64,000 bases of DNA from Scatomorpha sp964367935 (GTDB taxonomy: Bacteria > Bacillota > Clostridia > Oscillospirales > Oscillospiraceae), in the NCBI GenBank assembly GCA_964367935.1, contig CAYIYZ010000005.1:1-64000 (forward strand), given 5' to 3'. Below, one piece after another: positions 8,254 through 17,066 of this stretch. The position numbers were made by a program, and so were the translations under genes. The notes beneath the pieces were generated by a model. That model was given only the letters and a program-made list of their open reading frames with translations, did no database searches and was not told where the DNA came from. Numbering within the stretch: the stretch's first letter is position 1; each line of letters begins with the position of its first letter.

Positions 8254-9618
8254 TCAGCCTATCTGCGGTAGTGACTTAAACCCTAGCTCTAAGTCTGCAT
8301 CTGTCGGTATATAGTCCGTCATACCGCCACTGTTATACTCCTGATACGCCGCTAAGTCGAAGTATCCTGTGCCAGTCAATCCGAACAGTATGGTTTTCTC
8401 CTCACCTGTCTCTATGCACCTTCTAGCCTCATCCATGGCGCATTTTATGGCATGCGCACTCTCAGGTGCTGGGAAAGTGCCCTCACAACGCGCAAATTCC
8501 GTCGCCGCCTCAAACACTTCGCTTTGCGTATATGACCGTGCACTCATATACCCATCATGGTAAAGTTTTGATACAACCGGACTCATCCCGTGATATCGCA
8601 GTCCTCCTGAATGATTCGGCGAGGGTATGAAGCCACTACCTAAAGTATACATGCGCATAAGTGGCGTCATTCTTCCCGTGTCACCAAAGTCGTAGGCGTA
8701 CTTTCCTCTTGTCATGCTTGGGCAACTCGCAGGTTCCACCGCTATAAACTCTATGTCATTCTTGCCTCGTATCTTATCCGCCATAAATGGTGATATCAGT
8801 CCTCCCAAATTAGAACCTCCGCCAGCACACCCAATTATCATATCCGGTTTAATTCCGTACTTATCCATCGCTGTTTTTGTCTCTAATCCTATTACTGATT
8901 GATGTAAAAGAACGTGGTTTAGTACACTACCCAGCACATATCTGCTGTTTTCCTGTGAATTACTCGCCTCTATAGCCTCGGATATCGCACAACCTAAGCT
9001 GCCACCTGTACCGGGATTCTCTGCTAATATCCGACGTCCAACCTCCGTCGTTTCTGAAGGTGAGGGTATTACCTTTGCTCCATAGGTCTCCATTAGCACC
9101 TTTCTATAGGGCTTCTGCTCACTTGATATCTTCACCATATACACTGACAAATCTATACCAAAGTATGCACAGGCCATTGATAACGCCGACCCCCACTGCC
9201 CTGCTCCCGTTTCCGTTGTCACTCGCTCTATGCCCTGCTTCTTAGCATAGTACACCTGCGCAGCTGCACTATTTAGCTTATGACTGCCGGAAGTATTATT
9301 ACCCTCAAACTTATAATATATCTTCGCCGGTGTCCCCAAGCGTTCTTCTAAGCAATGCGCTCTCACCAAAGGTGAGGGTCTGTACATCTTATAAAATGAG
9401 CGTATCTCCTCCGGTATCTCTATGAACTCGTCTGTGTCATTATATTCCTGATCCACAAGCTCCTTGCAAAACAGCCCTAACATCGCCTCAGGTGGAACCG
9501 CTGTTCCGTCAGGAGCTATAAAACGTTCCGGCTTCTCTTTCATTACAGCGCGTACATTATGCCAAACCTTTGGAAGCTCTCCTTCACTCAGATAAATCTT
9601 GTAGGGTATGTTGTTCAT
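8254..9618 (-). CDS. trpB2: TrpB2-type tryptophan synthase beta chain
   Basis: 454 residues, the length of the TrpB2 group rather than the roughly 400 of TrpB1. It condenses indole with serine to make tryptophan, using PLP. The PLP lysine lies in NNTSGSHKLNSA, and the glycine-rich phosphate-binding loop is GCAGGGSNLGG. The long N-terminal extension (ELPKVWHNV, then FIEIPEEIRSFYKMYRPSPL) is typical of TrpB2. There is no trpA or other trp gene nearby, so it probably works alone, salvaging indole or as a backup. The start at 9618 has AAGGAG at a good distance. It is preceded by a trp attenuator, which supports a true tryptophan role. Confidence 0.92.
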   Translation of the reverse strand: MNNIPYKIYLSEGELPKVWHNVRAVMKEKPERFIAPDGTAVPPEAMLGLFCKELVDQEYNDTDEFIEIPEEIRSFYKMYRPSPLVRAHCLEERLGTPAKIYYKFEGNNTSGSHKLNSAAAQVYYAKKQGIERVTTETGAGQWGSALSMACAYFGIDLSVYMVKISSEQKPYRKVLMETYGAKVIPSPSETTEVGRRILAENPGTGGSLGCAISEAIEASNSQENSRYVLGSVLNHVLLHQSVIGLETKTAMDKYGIKPDMIIGCAGGGSNLGGLISPFMADKIRGKNDIEFIAVEPASCPSMTRGKYAYDFGDTGRMTPLMRMYTLGSGFIPSPNHSGGLRYHGMSPVVSKLYHDGYMSARSYTQSEVFEAATEFARCEGTFPAPESAHAIKCAMDEARRCIETGEEKTILFGLTGTGYFDLAAYQEYNSGGMTDYIPTDADLELGFKSLPQIG

Positions 9619-9681
9619 CTTTATTTCTCCTTACATAATTAAATTGATTCCAAATTCGAGGTAAAACAAAAAAACTGCATA

Positions 9682-9721
9682 GAAAAAACGCCTGTGGAGC
9701 TCAATTTAGAGTCCACAGGCG
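9682..9721 (-). terminator. Terminator hairpin of the trp attenuator
   Basis: CGCCTGTGGA and TCCACAGGCG (+ 9689-9698 and 9712-9721) form a 10-bp perfect stem with a 13-base loop. On the minus strand it is followed by TTTTTT. It lies between the leader peptide and trpB2, where the 3:4 hairpin of a transcription attenuator should be. Confidence 0.85.
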
Positions 9722-9740
9722 CTGTTTTTATACAGTCAAC

Positions 9741-9803
9741 TTTGCACAATCTAAAGTAGCCCTATTTATTCAATAGGACGCCACCATAAATTAGTTGTGC
9801 AAA
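9741..9803 (-). promoter_or_regulatory. Leader 1:2 hairpin of the trp attenuator
   Basis: TTTGCACAA (+ 9741-9749) pairs perfectly with TTGTGCAAA (+ 9795-9803). After one bulged base the pairing continues as CTAA/TTAG (9751-9754, 9791-9794). The 5' arm is inside the leader peptide, just before its Trp codons, so a ribosome stalled there would mask it. The freed 3' segment (9750-9762) could then pair with 9697-9710 (TTTAGA/TCTAAA plus GGGCT/AGCTC), an imperfect candidate antiterminator. Confidence 0.7.
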
Positions 9804-9810
9804 TCTTCAT
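9766..9810 (-). CDS. trpL: Tryptophan leader peptide, 14 residues with tandem Trp codons
   Basis: ATG 9810 to TAA 9766 encodes MKICTTNLWWRPIE. The TGG TGG pair (+ 9781-9786) is the hallmark of ribosome-mediated trp attenuation. An AAGGTGAT ribosome site lies just upstream. It follows a good promoter, sits within the 1:2 hairpin and is followed by an intrinsic terminator and then trpB2. When charged tRNA-Trp is scarce the ribosome should stall at WW, favour antitermination and let trpB2 be transcribed. The gene is too short for routine gene finders. Confidence 0.85.
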   Translation of the reverse strand: MKICTTNLWWRPIE

Positions 9811-9839
9811 AAATCACCTTTTCCTTTGAAATCTTCATC

Positions 9840-9868
9840 ACTTTAACACAGTATTCCGGTATTGTCAA
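9840..9868 (-). promoter_or_regulatory. Promoter of trpL-trpB2
   Basis: On the minus strand TTGACA (+ 9863-9868), 17 bp, then TAAAGT (+ 9840-9845). The predicted start is near 9833, about 23 bases before the leader ATG. It overlaps the end of the upstream diguanylate cyclase gene region, making trpB2 an independent unit. Confidence 0.7.
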
Positions 9869-9873
9869 GCTCT

Positions 9874-11487
9874 TTATTCCCCATGTACCTCCCGATTATA
9901 CCTCGTATGCATATTCTTGCCGGCTCGTTTCGAGGCATACATAGCTAAATCCGATGCCCTATATAGCTGTTCAAAGCCTTTGCCATGTTCCGGCGCTACC
10001 GCTATTCCTATACTGCACGACAACTCTACCTCTACTCCCTTGTCGTCACTATATACCTTCCTGATATCTCTACATAATTTCTGCGCCTTATTTTCTACCT
10101 CTGCGGCTGGCATATTGCCACACACAAACATCATAAACTCATCGCCACCTATACGGCCTAATATATCATCCCTACGGAAGTTTTGCTTTATTTTCTTCGT
10201 CACTTCACGTAACACATCGTCTCCGTACTGGTGCCCCATATTGTCGTTTATTAGCTTAAAATTATCTAAGTCCAACAAAAACAATGTGCCTATCTCATTT
10301 TCCGATAAGTGCTCTGATATACTCTGCTCACTCGCACTCTTATTTAGAATATCAAGCAGAGAATCCTTATTCGCCTTATCTCGTAAGGCAAGTTCTTGTT
10401 TCTTTAGCTCGTGTATATCATTCATAGTCGAAATGGCAATTATCTCACCGGCTTCATCTTCTCGCATACTAACATCCGCTCGGAACCAACGGTACTCATC
10501 CCCGTACTCCGAGTCACGAGTACGAAACTCATACGAATACTTCACTCTACCCTGCTTATACTGCGCTATCATACCATCTGGAACACCATAGGTTTGTACT
10601 GTTTCAATATCATCTTCATGTACATCAGATAAAACCTTAGATTCCAAATACTCCGTATACTTAACATCAGGCAAGTTGCCCACACGCTCTCCTCTTACCA
10701 CTGTATCCGTTAGCTTATTAAGTGTACAATTAATTTCCAAAATCGTATCCGTATATATCTCAAACGCAGACTTATACATAGCGCCTTCCTGTACACCCTT
10801 CTCTAACTCCTCTTTGTCCTTACTGAGTACGTCAAAGCCAAGTAACACAAACATGCCTACATACAGCACAGACATCCACAACACTGCCATAACTATCTGA
10901 TGTATCTCTAAAAATGCAAATGTTATCTCCGTAATATATACCATGCCGTTCATTATTAGGTAAACAGCCGCAAGCCCAGCTATCGACACTGCAAAAAGCA
11001 TCTGCTGTATCTTACTACTCACCACTCTCAACTTATCCTGAGGTACTATACGCAAAATAAGTGCAGAGAAACTAAGGTTCAGCGCCGCTGTCATCGTTAG
11101 CACTGCCCAGAAGCACACAGGATCTTGTGATAATTCCAGAATGCTATAGCCCGTTACTAATGCCGCTATAGACGACACCAACGCTCTCGAAACCATAATG
11201 TGTATCGTAAATGTAAGTACACATAACAATTTGCTGAGTAGCGGGCCATCTCTATAGACAAATATAATCAGCACCAAATATACAGCGAGCATAATACCAT
11301 AACCCAAGCTCGACATACTACCTAAGGTATATAGCATCAAAGATCCAGCACCACAGCTAAATACAGCCGCTATTATCTTTACAGGCATACTCTTCTTGTC
11401 GTTAAAAATATAATCTATAAGTTCAAGAAACAATATATTATTAATAAAAAATGTGACATTAAATGCCACTATCAACGCTAATTCCAT
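9874..11487 (-). CDS. Membrane-bound diguanylate cyclase with PAS and GGDEF domains
   Basis: About 537 residues: roughly seven N-terminal membrane segments (about residues 1-230), a PAS-like sensor (about 235-370, with the segment YEFRTRDSEYGDEYRWFRADVSMRED), and a C-terminal GGDEF domain. The active-site loop is intact (GRIGGDEF). An RRDD inhibitory-site motif lies five residues upstream, so it should make cyclic di-GMP and be product-inhibited. The start is placed at ATG 11487; an in-frame TTG at 11508 lies only about five bases after the predicted transcript start. No effector gene is adjacent. Confidence 0.88.
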   Translation of the reverse strand: MELALIVAFNVTFFINNILFLELIDYIFNDKKSMPVKIIAAVFSCGAGSLMLYTLGSMSSLGYGIMLAVYLVLIIFVYRDGPLLSKLLCVLTFTIHIMVSRALVSSIAALVTGYSILELSQDPVCFWAVLTMTAALNLSFSALILRIVPQDKLRVVSSKIQQMLFAVSIAGLAAVYLIMNGMVYITEITFAFLEIHQIVMAVLWMSVLYVGMFVLLGFDVLSKDKEELEKGVQEGAMYKSAFEIYTDTILEINCTLNKLTDTVVRGERVGNLPDVKYTEYLESKVLSDVHEDDIETVQTYGVPDGMIAQYKQGRVKYSYEFRTRDSEYGDEYRWFRADVSMREDEAGEIIAISTMNDIHELKKQELALRDKANKDSLLDILNKSASEQSISEHLSENEIGTLFLLDLDNFKLINDNMGHQYGDDVLREVTKKIKQNFRRDDILGRIGGDEFMMFVCGNMPAAEVENKAQKLCRDIRKVYSDDKGVEVELSCSIGIAVAPEHGKGFEQLYRASDLAMYASKRAGKNMHTRYNREVHGE

Positions 11488-11519
11488 TGTACACACCCAT
11501 ACTTTCAAACTTACAGTAC

Positions 11520-11548
11520 ATTTTATACTACTAAGACTTAAATAGCAA
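11520..11548 (-). promoter_or_regulatory. Promoter of the diguanylate cyclase gene
   Basis: On the minus strand TTGCTA (+ 11543-11548), 17 bp, then TAAAAT (+ 11520-11525). The predicted start is near 11513. This supports ATG 11487 rather than TTG 11508 as the initiation codon. Confidence 0.55.
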
Positions 11549-11551
11549 GAG

Positions 11552-11586
11552 AAAAAACCCTGAAAAGTTTCATTTCAGGGTTTTTT
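11552..11586. terminator. Terminator downstream of the hydrogenase operon
   Basis: AAAAAACCCTGAAA and TTTCAGGGTTTTTT form a 14-bp perfect stem with a 7-base loop. The A/T ends make it usable in both directions. It ends the minus-strand transcript from the hydrogenase genes. Confidence 0.85.
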
Positions 11587-11646
11587 GCAACTTTTGTTAT
11601 TCCTTCACGTGCCATTTGTACACTTGTACTATGCATGTGAGGGATT

Positions 11647-13374
11647 TTACTTGTTTAACTGCCAAGCCTCATGGTCTGTATGCAGTAAATGATGGGATTT
11701 ATGTGATAACGGTGCTTCAAAGTATTCCTTATACGCCGCAGCCACATCTGTATTCTCATGCGAAAAGCGTATTGCAGACTCCTTGTCCAGCTTATACAGG
11801 TTCTCACCACGTACACCTGCAAGTTCCTGACCGTCATGTATAGGCTGACCGCCGCCACCAACACAACCGCCGGGGCACGCCATGACCTCTACAAAGTCAT
11901 ACTCCACTTCGCCGGCTCTCAGCGCCTCTATTAGCTGACGTGTATTAGCAAGTCCGCTTACTACCGCAGTCCTAACCGGTATGCCCTTCACTTCAAATGT
12001 AGCCTCACGCCATCCTGCCGGATTACGTACTACAGCAAAAGCATCAGGATCAGGATTCTCACCCACTACCAAGAAGTATGCCGAACGTAGTGCAGCCTCC
12101 ATAACGCCGCCTGTCGCACCGAATATAACCGCCGCTCCTGTACCCGATCCTAAAGGACTATCAAACGCTTCCTCAGGCAAGGTAGCAACATCTATACCCT
12201 CACTTCTTATTAAGCTAACAAGCTCACGTGTCGTCAACACCACATCAACGTCCGGGCCATGACCGGCATCGTTCATAACGGGTATCTCACACTCGTGCTT
12301 CTTAGCCGAGCAAGGCATGATGGACACTACGTATATATTAGCGGGATCTACGCCTATCTTATCCGCAAAGTAGGTCTTTGCCACTGCACCAAACATCTGC
12401 TGAGGACTCTTTGCACTACTCAACTGAGGTACCATATCAGGATACTGTCCCTTCAAGAAGCGCACCCATCCCGGGCAGCAAGACGTGAACATTGGCCACT
12501 TATGGTCCTTAGCATGTGTAAGCTTATCCAAGAACTCAGAGCCCTCTTCCATGATGGTGAGGTCTGCCGTAAAGTTCGTGTCAAACACATAGTTGAAACC
12601 TATACGACGCATAGCGGACGCCATCCTCAAAGGACTTGCCTCCTCACGTGTCAGACCCAAATACTCGCCCCATGCCGCACGTACTGCCGGCGCAACCTGC
12701 ATTACTGTAACTACATCGGGATCTGCAAGCTTTGCCATCACCTTTGCTATGTCATTTCTCGCTGTCAATGCGCCCGTAGGACAGTGGGTTATACACTGAC
12801 CACACAATACACAGTCTGTCTTATGCAGTTCCCTATTACCGCTCACGCCAACTGTTGTACGTGAACCTGTATTTACAAGATTCCATATGCCTATTGACTG
12901 TACATTATCACAGACTTGTATACAACGTCCGCACTTTATGCACTTCTGCTCATCACGTACCAAGGGAAAATTATAGTCCGGACGACGCTTCGGTAGCTTC
13001 TTCTCATAAGGCTCCTTATTTATGCCCAAATCCGCTGCCACGCTCTGCAACTTACATGTGCCACTACGCTCACATGTGGTGCACTGTCCATCATGCTGTG
13101 ACAAGATAAGCTCCACATTCGTGCGACGTGCCTGACGCACTCTCGGTGAATTTGTCAGGATTTCCATGCCTTCTTCGCACTCTATACGACATGATGCAGC
13201 AAGCTTCTTGTTGCCAACTACCTCAACAACACACACCCTACATGCGCCTATATCATTTAGATCCTTAAAATAACATAGAGTAGGTATTTTTACATTAGCA
13301 CCACGTGCAGCTTCCAATATAGTTGTACCTTCAGGAACGCTCAGTGCTCTACCGTTGATTGTAATATTTACCAT
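11647..13374 (-). CDS. hydA: [FeFe] hydrogenase catalytic subunit
   Basis: 575 residues, a multi-cluster monomeric-type hydrogenase. In order: a plant-type 2Fe-2S domain (1-75), a His/Cys cluster segment (HDGQCTTCERSGTC, 94-107), two 4Fe-4S clusters (CIKCGRCIQVC at 145-155 and CVLCGQCITHC at 188-198), then the H-cluster domain. All three H-cluster signatures are intact: TSCCPGW (297-303, with the second Cys used for proton transfer), MPCSAKKHE, and MACPGGCVGGGGQP. A C-terminal small-subunit-like tail follows. It shares a 7-base overlap with the upstream GltD-like gene. It probably makes H2 from reduced ferredoxin and/or NAD(P)H. The maturases HydEFG are not in this window. Confidence 0.95.
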   Translation of the reverse strand: MVNITINGRALSVPEGTTILEAARGANVKIPTLCYFKDLNDIGACRVCVVEVVGNKKLAASCRIECEEGMEILTNSPRVRQARRTNVELILSQHDGQCTTCERSGTCKLQSVAADLGINKEPYEKKLPKRRPDYNFPLVRDEQKCIKCGRCIQVCDNVQSIGIWNLVNTGSRTTVGVSGNRELHKTDCVLCGQCITHCPTGALTARNDIAKVMAKLADPDVVTVMQVAPAVRAAWGEYLGLTREEASPLRMASAMRRIGFNYVFDTNFTADLTIMEEGSEFLDKLTHAKDHKWPMFTSCCPGWVRFLKGQYPDMVPQLSSAKSPQQMFGAVAKTYFADKIGVDPANIYVVSIMPCSAKKHECEIPVMNDAGHGPDVDVVLTTRELVSLIRSEGIDVATLPEEAFDSPLGSGTGAAVIFGATGGVMEAALRSAYFLVVGENPDPDAFAVVRNPAGWREATFEVKGIPVRTAVVSGLANTRQLIEALRAGEVEYDFVEVMACPGGCVGGGGQPIHDGQELAGVRGENLYKLDKESAIRFSHENTDVAAAYKEYFEAPLSHKSHHLLHTDHEAWQLNK

Positions 13375-15188
13375 TTTGTCGTCCTCCCTTCACGGAATGC
13401 GCCATAGCCAAAGAAGTCACAACGCAGACAACGTGAGGCCTCCTGCGCCGCCTCCTCTGCTGTTAACGATAGCTCTATGCCCTCGAAATCATTCTTTCGC
13501 TCAGGTGCCGAACGCTCCGTCATGTCGGAACGACCGCATGCCACTCTATCCCATACAGTTGCTGTCGGTATCTCGACATCCAAAACTATCTCATGATTAA
13601 AGCCTAGGTACTGATCTATATTGGCTGCTGCCGCTTTACCGCCGGCTATTGCCTTAATGACCGTTGCAGGACCGGTTACAGCGTCACCGCCGGCAAACAG
13701 TCCGGGACGACCGGGTACAGAACAGTCCATTTCAGAATTAACTCTGCCACCGCTAGACTTTATGCCTATTATCGGGGCTACCGCCTGTCCGATTGCTGAT
13801 ATAATTATATCACACTCTATACGCTCCGGCTCAGAATCCGCCTTGCGAACCGTAGGCCTATTGGATAAGTCTATAGGTCCGGAAATTTGCGGCGATACCC
13901 ACAATGCCTTTACATTCTCGTCTGCATCTGTCTCAATCTTCAAAGGTGCCATCATCGTGACAAGCTCGCAGTTTTCAGCTATAGCACCCTCTATCTCCAA
14001 TTCAAGTGCCGGCATATCTTTTCTACGACGACGATACACTATCTTAACACTCTCGGCACCTAAACGCATGGAAGTACGTGCTACGTCCATAGCAACGTTA
14101 CCACCACCAACTATGACAACCTTCTTGCCCTTGAAGTCAGGTTCACGCCCTTCTGCCATCTCACCCAAGAAAGCAACGGAAGGTATGTGTCCACGTGCGT
14201 CCTCACCCTCGATACCCATGGGCTTATTATCATGCGCACCTATGCCTACAAAAACTGCGTCAAACTCGCTATGTAGCTGCTCCATGCTAAGGTCCGTACC
14301 CACACGTACCCCAAAGCGAACATCTATGCCAGTTGACAGTATATTGTTTACATCCATCTCTAATTTTTCACGTGGTAGCCTGTAGCTCGGCACACCGTAA
14401 AGCAACATGCCGCCTAGCTTCTTACGTGTCTCGAATATAGTTACAGCATGACCCATAAGTCTCAAATAGTACGCAGCAGTCAGACCTGCAGGACCACCAC
14501 CAACGACTGCCACTTTCTTGCCCGTATCCGCACCGGCCTGAGGCACAGGGATATCTCCTGCATTCTCACGTACAAAATCCTTTATTCCCTTGATGTTTAT
14601 CGGCTCGTCTATTATAGATCGACGGCACCTAAACTCACAGGGGTGCTCACAAATCAAACCACAAGTTGAGGGGAAAGGGTTATCCTTTCTGATTACACGC
14701 AGAGCGTCGGCAAATCTGCCGTCTCTACATAGTGCTATGTAGCCGGGAATATCAACATGCGCGGGGCACATGGTAACACAGGGTACAGCATGTCCCACAT
14801 TTAGACATTGACCGTTATGTACGTGATTCATAAAGTCATCCCTAAATGCCTTGACTGCCTTCTCCACAAGCTCGCCTGCCTGATAGCCGATTGCACAATC
14901 TGCCGATTCTGCAATGACGCGTGCTGTGCGCTCTAATAGATTTACCTTTTCCTCCGTGCCTTCTCCGTCAAGGATCTGCCTCAACAAACTCTGAACTTGA
15001 GACAAACCGACTCGACATGGAACACATTTTCCGCAACTTTGCGATGTACAGAAAGATACAAAGCTCTCACTCATATCTGCAGGGCACATGCCCTGTGCAC
15101 TCGCACCTATTCGGCGCTGAATGTCAAGATACAAGTCGTCTAATATCTTTTGCTCTTCGCTCAACGGACGCATTGTTATTCTGCTCAA
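13368..15188 (-). CDS. Hydrogenase-linked FAD/NAD(P) oxidoreductase: NuoF-type Fe-S segment fused to GltD-like flavoprotein
   Basis: 606 residues. The N-terminal 120 or so resemble only the 4Fe-4S end of NuoF/HydB (SCGKCVPCRVG); the FMN/NADH-binding part of NuoF is absent. The rest matches the glutamate synthase small subunit: an Fe-S region (CVTMCPAHVDIPGY, then CGLICEHPCEFRCRR), an FAD Rossmann fold (VVGGGPAGLTAAYYL) and an NAD(P) fold (VIVGGGNVAMDVARTS). It starts at TTG 15188, eight bases after AGGAGG. With the overlapping hydA this is the layout of glutamate-synthase-linked [FeFe] hydrogenases (group A2 as I recall). It likely passes electrons between NAD(P)H and the hydrogenase; bifurcation is possible but unproven. 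Confidence 0.85.
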   Translation of the reverse strand: MSRITMRPLSEEQKILDDLYLDIQRRIGASAQGMCPADMSESFVSFCTSQSCGKCVPCRVGLSQVQSLLRQILDGEGTEEKVNLLERTARVIAESADCAIGYQAGELVEKAVKAFRDDFMNHVHNGQCLNVGHAVPCVTMCPAHVDIPGYIALCRDGRFADALRVIRKDNPFPSTCGLICEHPCEFRCRRSIIDEPINIKGIKDFVRENAGDIPVPQAGADTGKKVAVVGGGPAGLTAAYYLRLMGHAVTIFETRKKLGGMLLYGVPSYRLPREKLEMDVNNILSTGIDVRFGVRVGTDLSMEQLHSEFDAVFVGIGAHDNKPMGIEGEDARGHIPSVAFLGEMAEGREPDFKGKKVVIVGGGNVAMDVARTSMRLGAESVKIVYRRRRKDMPALELEIEGAIAENCELVTMMAPLKIETDADENVKALWVSPQISGPIDLSNRPTVRKADSEPERIECDIIISAIGQAVAPIIGIKSSGGRVNSEMDCSVPGRPGLFAGGDAVTGPATVIKAIAGGKAAAANIDQYLGFNHEIVLDVEIPTATVWDRVACGRSDMTERSAPERKNDFEGIELSLTAEEAAQEASRCLRCDFFGYGAFREGRTTKW

Positions 15189-15269
15189 CTGAAAACCCTC
15201 CTTTAATATTCGTCTCGTTCCGGGGTGTATTTCCTATGCACGAAACCCCAAGTCCCAAGAACTATTCGT

Positions 15270-15299
15270 ATTATAACATATTCTATATTTCTTTAGCAA
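15270..15299 (-). promoter_or_regulatory. Promoter of the hydrogenase operon
   Basis: On the minus strand TTGCTA (+ 15294-15299), 18 bp, then TATAAT (+ 15270-15275). It lies about 80 bases before the TTG start at 15188. The region 15189-15569 holds no gene; it contains only the two divergent promoters and an inverted repeat between them. Confidence 0.55.
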
Positions 15300-15396
15300 G
15301 CAATGTTAAAATACAATCAATATTCGTTCCTCATTGTCGTTTTCAACAATTCACTTACCTATGTCTGCACTATTCGGTGAATTTGTTGTTATTTTT

Positions 15397-15425
15397 TTGA
15401 CGATTAGTCAAGACTATTTCGTCAA
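15397..15425. promoter_or_regulatory. Nested inverted repeat between the hydrogenase and polyphosphate genes (candidate operator)
   Basis: TTGACGA (15397-15403) and TCGTCAA (15419-15425) enclose TAGTC (15405-15409) and GACTA (15412-15416) with AA at the centre. It sits between two divergent promoters and lacks a T-run on either side, so it is more likely a protein-binding site than a terminator. It does not match the Rex consensus I would expect for a redox regulator. Confidence 0.35.
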
Positions 15426-15502
15426 CATTGTCAGTTATTATGCGTTTTTTTGTGCGTTTTCACCTCACACTCGCCTCATGTGCATTTCTCATAAAATTTT
15501 CT

Positions 15503-15531
15503 TTGTAATTATGGCGATTTTTTGGTAAAAT
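15503..15531 (+). promoter_or_regulatory. Promoter of the polyphosphate:AMP phosphotransferase gene
   Basis: TTGTAA (15503-15508), 17 bp, TAAAAT (15526-15531) with an extended -10 TGG directly before it. The predicted start is near 15538, about 30 bases before the ATG. Confidence 0.65.
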
Positions 15532-15569
15532 GGATATGAGATTATATGCGTGTTGGGAGGTATGCTGTA

Positions 15570-17039
15570 ATGCTGAAAAAATTCAAGGAAGAAGATCGCA
15601 AACGTAGTGCGAACAAAGACTTAAGCGAAAAAAAGCTGAGGCTTGAACTCGCTGTTATGCAACAGAAGATTAAGGAACAAAAATTGCCTGTTATCATTCT
15701 CGTAGACGGATGGAGTGCCTCGGGCAAAGGCGGTATGATAAGTAAAATCATGTCACAACTTGAGCCGAGGGGCTCTACAGTTTATGCAAGCAAGGATGCT
15801 GAAGGCGAACAACTACGTAAGCCCTTCCTATGGAGATTTTGGAAGGATATCCCCTCAAAGGGCGAGCTTGCCATATTTGACAGAGGTTGGTACAGAGATG
15901 CCCTTTCCTACATGGATGAACTCGGTGATGAGCGTGAATTTTATGTCGAGTCTATCAACACCTTCGAGCGTCAGCTTACAGACGACGGATACATCATTAT
16001 TAAGTTTTTCTTACACATCAGTCGTGATGTGCAGAAAAAACGTATGACTGAACTTGTCGGCAACACAGCCACAGATTGGCGCATAAAGCAAAATGACATT
16101 ATGCAAAATAGACGCTACTCATACGTTTTTGAGCTTCGTGACCGTTTGCTTGAACTTACGGACAAAGATAATGCGCCCTGGCATATAATAGATAATGAAG
16201 ATTTTGACGAAGGTGCACACGAACTGCTCAGCATTCTATGCGAGAAACTAGAGGAAGCTTTAGAGGGCAAGAAGTTAGAGTCTGAGGAGAAGTTTAAGAA
16301 GCCGGATATAGAGCTACTCACCATGCCAAGCCTATCCCAAGTTAAGCAGGGCAAGGAAATGGAAAAAGAAGAGTACGACAAAGCTCTGAAATTCGAGCGT
16401 AAGAAACTGCAACAACTGCACAGCCTTGCTTATCGTGAAAAGTTGCCTGTCATAATGGCATTTGAGGGATGGGACGCCTCAGGCAAGGGCGGTGCTATAC
16501 GTCGTTTGTCCTGGTCACTTGACCCGAGAGGCCACAAAGTCTCCTCCATCGCCGGGCCAACATCTGAGGAGCTGTCTAAACACTATTTGTGGCGCTTCTG
16601 GACGAAAATACCGAAGGACGGGCACATCGCCATTTTCGATCGCTCTTGGTACGGGCGAGTTATGGTCGAACGTGTTGAAGGATTTACTTCTGAGAATCGT
16701 TGGAGTATGGCTTACGACGAGATAAACGAGTTTGAAAAGTCCTTGACCGACTGGGGTGCACTTGTACTGAAATTCTTCCTACATATAGACAACGATACCC
16801 AACTTGAAAGGTTTAAACTGCGTCAAGAGACACCCGAGAAGCAGTTTAAGATAACGGACGAAGATTGGCGTAACAGAGAAAAGTGGGATGATTACGAGAC
16901 CGCTATAGACGAGATGCTCAGCCGCACCTCCACCACCGAAGCGCCTTGGATCATAGTTGAGGGCAACGACAAAAAGTCCGCAAGACTAAAAGTCCTGCGA
17001 ACCGTGCGTGAGCATTTAGAGGATAGACTTTACAGGTAA
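15570..17039 (+). CDS. pap: Polyphosphate:AMP phosphotransferase, two fused PPK2 domains
   Basis: About 489 residues made of two tandem PPK2 domains. Each has a Walker A-like loop: GWSASGKGGMISK in the first and GWDASGKGGAIRR in the second. Each also has a lid/catalytic motif: LWRFWKDIPSKGELAIFDRGWYRD and LWRFWTKIPKDGHIAIFDRSWYGR. This is the class that phosphorylates AMP to ADP with polyphosphate. The start is set at ATG 15570, nine bases after GGGAGG; an in-frame ATG at 15546 lies before that site. It is a single-gene unit, divergent from the hydrogenase operon. Confidence 0.9.
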   Translation: MLKKFKEEDRKRSANKDLSEKKLRLELAVMQQKIKEQKLPVIILVDGWSASGKGGMISKIMSQLEPRGSTVYASKDAEGEQLRKPFLWRFWKDIPSKGELAIFDRGWYRDALSYMDELGDEREFYVESINTFERQLTDDGYIIIKFFLHISRDVQKKRMTELVGNTATDWRIKQNDIMQNRRYSYVFELRDRLLELTDKDNAPWHIIDNEDFDEGAHELLSILCEKLEEALEGKKLESEEKFKKPDIELLTMPSLSQVKQGKEMEKEEYDKALKFERKKLQQLHSLAYREKLPVIMAFEGWDASGKGGAIRRLSWSLDPRGHKVSSIAGPTSEELSKHYLWRFWTKIPKDGHIAIFDRSWYGRVMVERVEGFTSENRWSMAYDEINEFEKSLTDWGALVLKFFLHIDNDTQLERFKLRQETPEKQFKITDEDWRNREKWDDYETAIDEMLSRTSTTEAPWIIVEGNDKKSARLKVLRTVREHLEDRLYR

Positions 17040-17066
17040 GGGACGTAGTCAACTAAAAGTTTTAAT

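Noticed and set aside
9619..9873. T-box or TRAP control of trpB2
   Set aside because: No T-box consensus, specifier stem or series of GAG/UAG triplets was seen, whereas a leader peptide with tandem Trp codons and matching hairpins is present.
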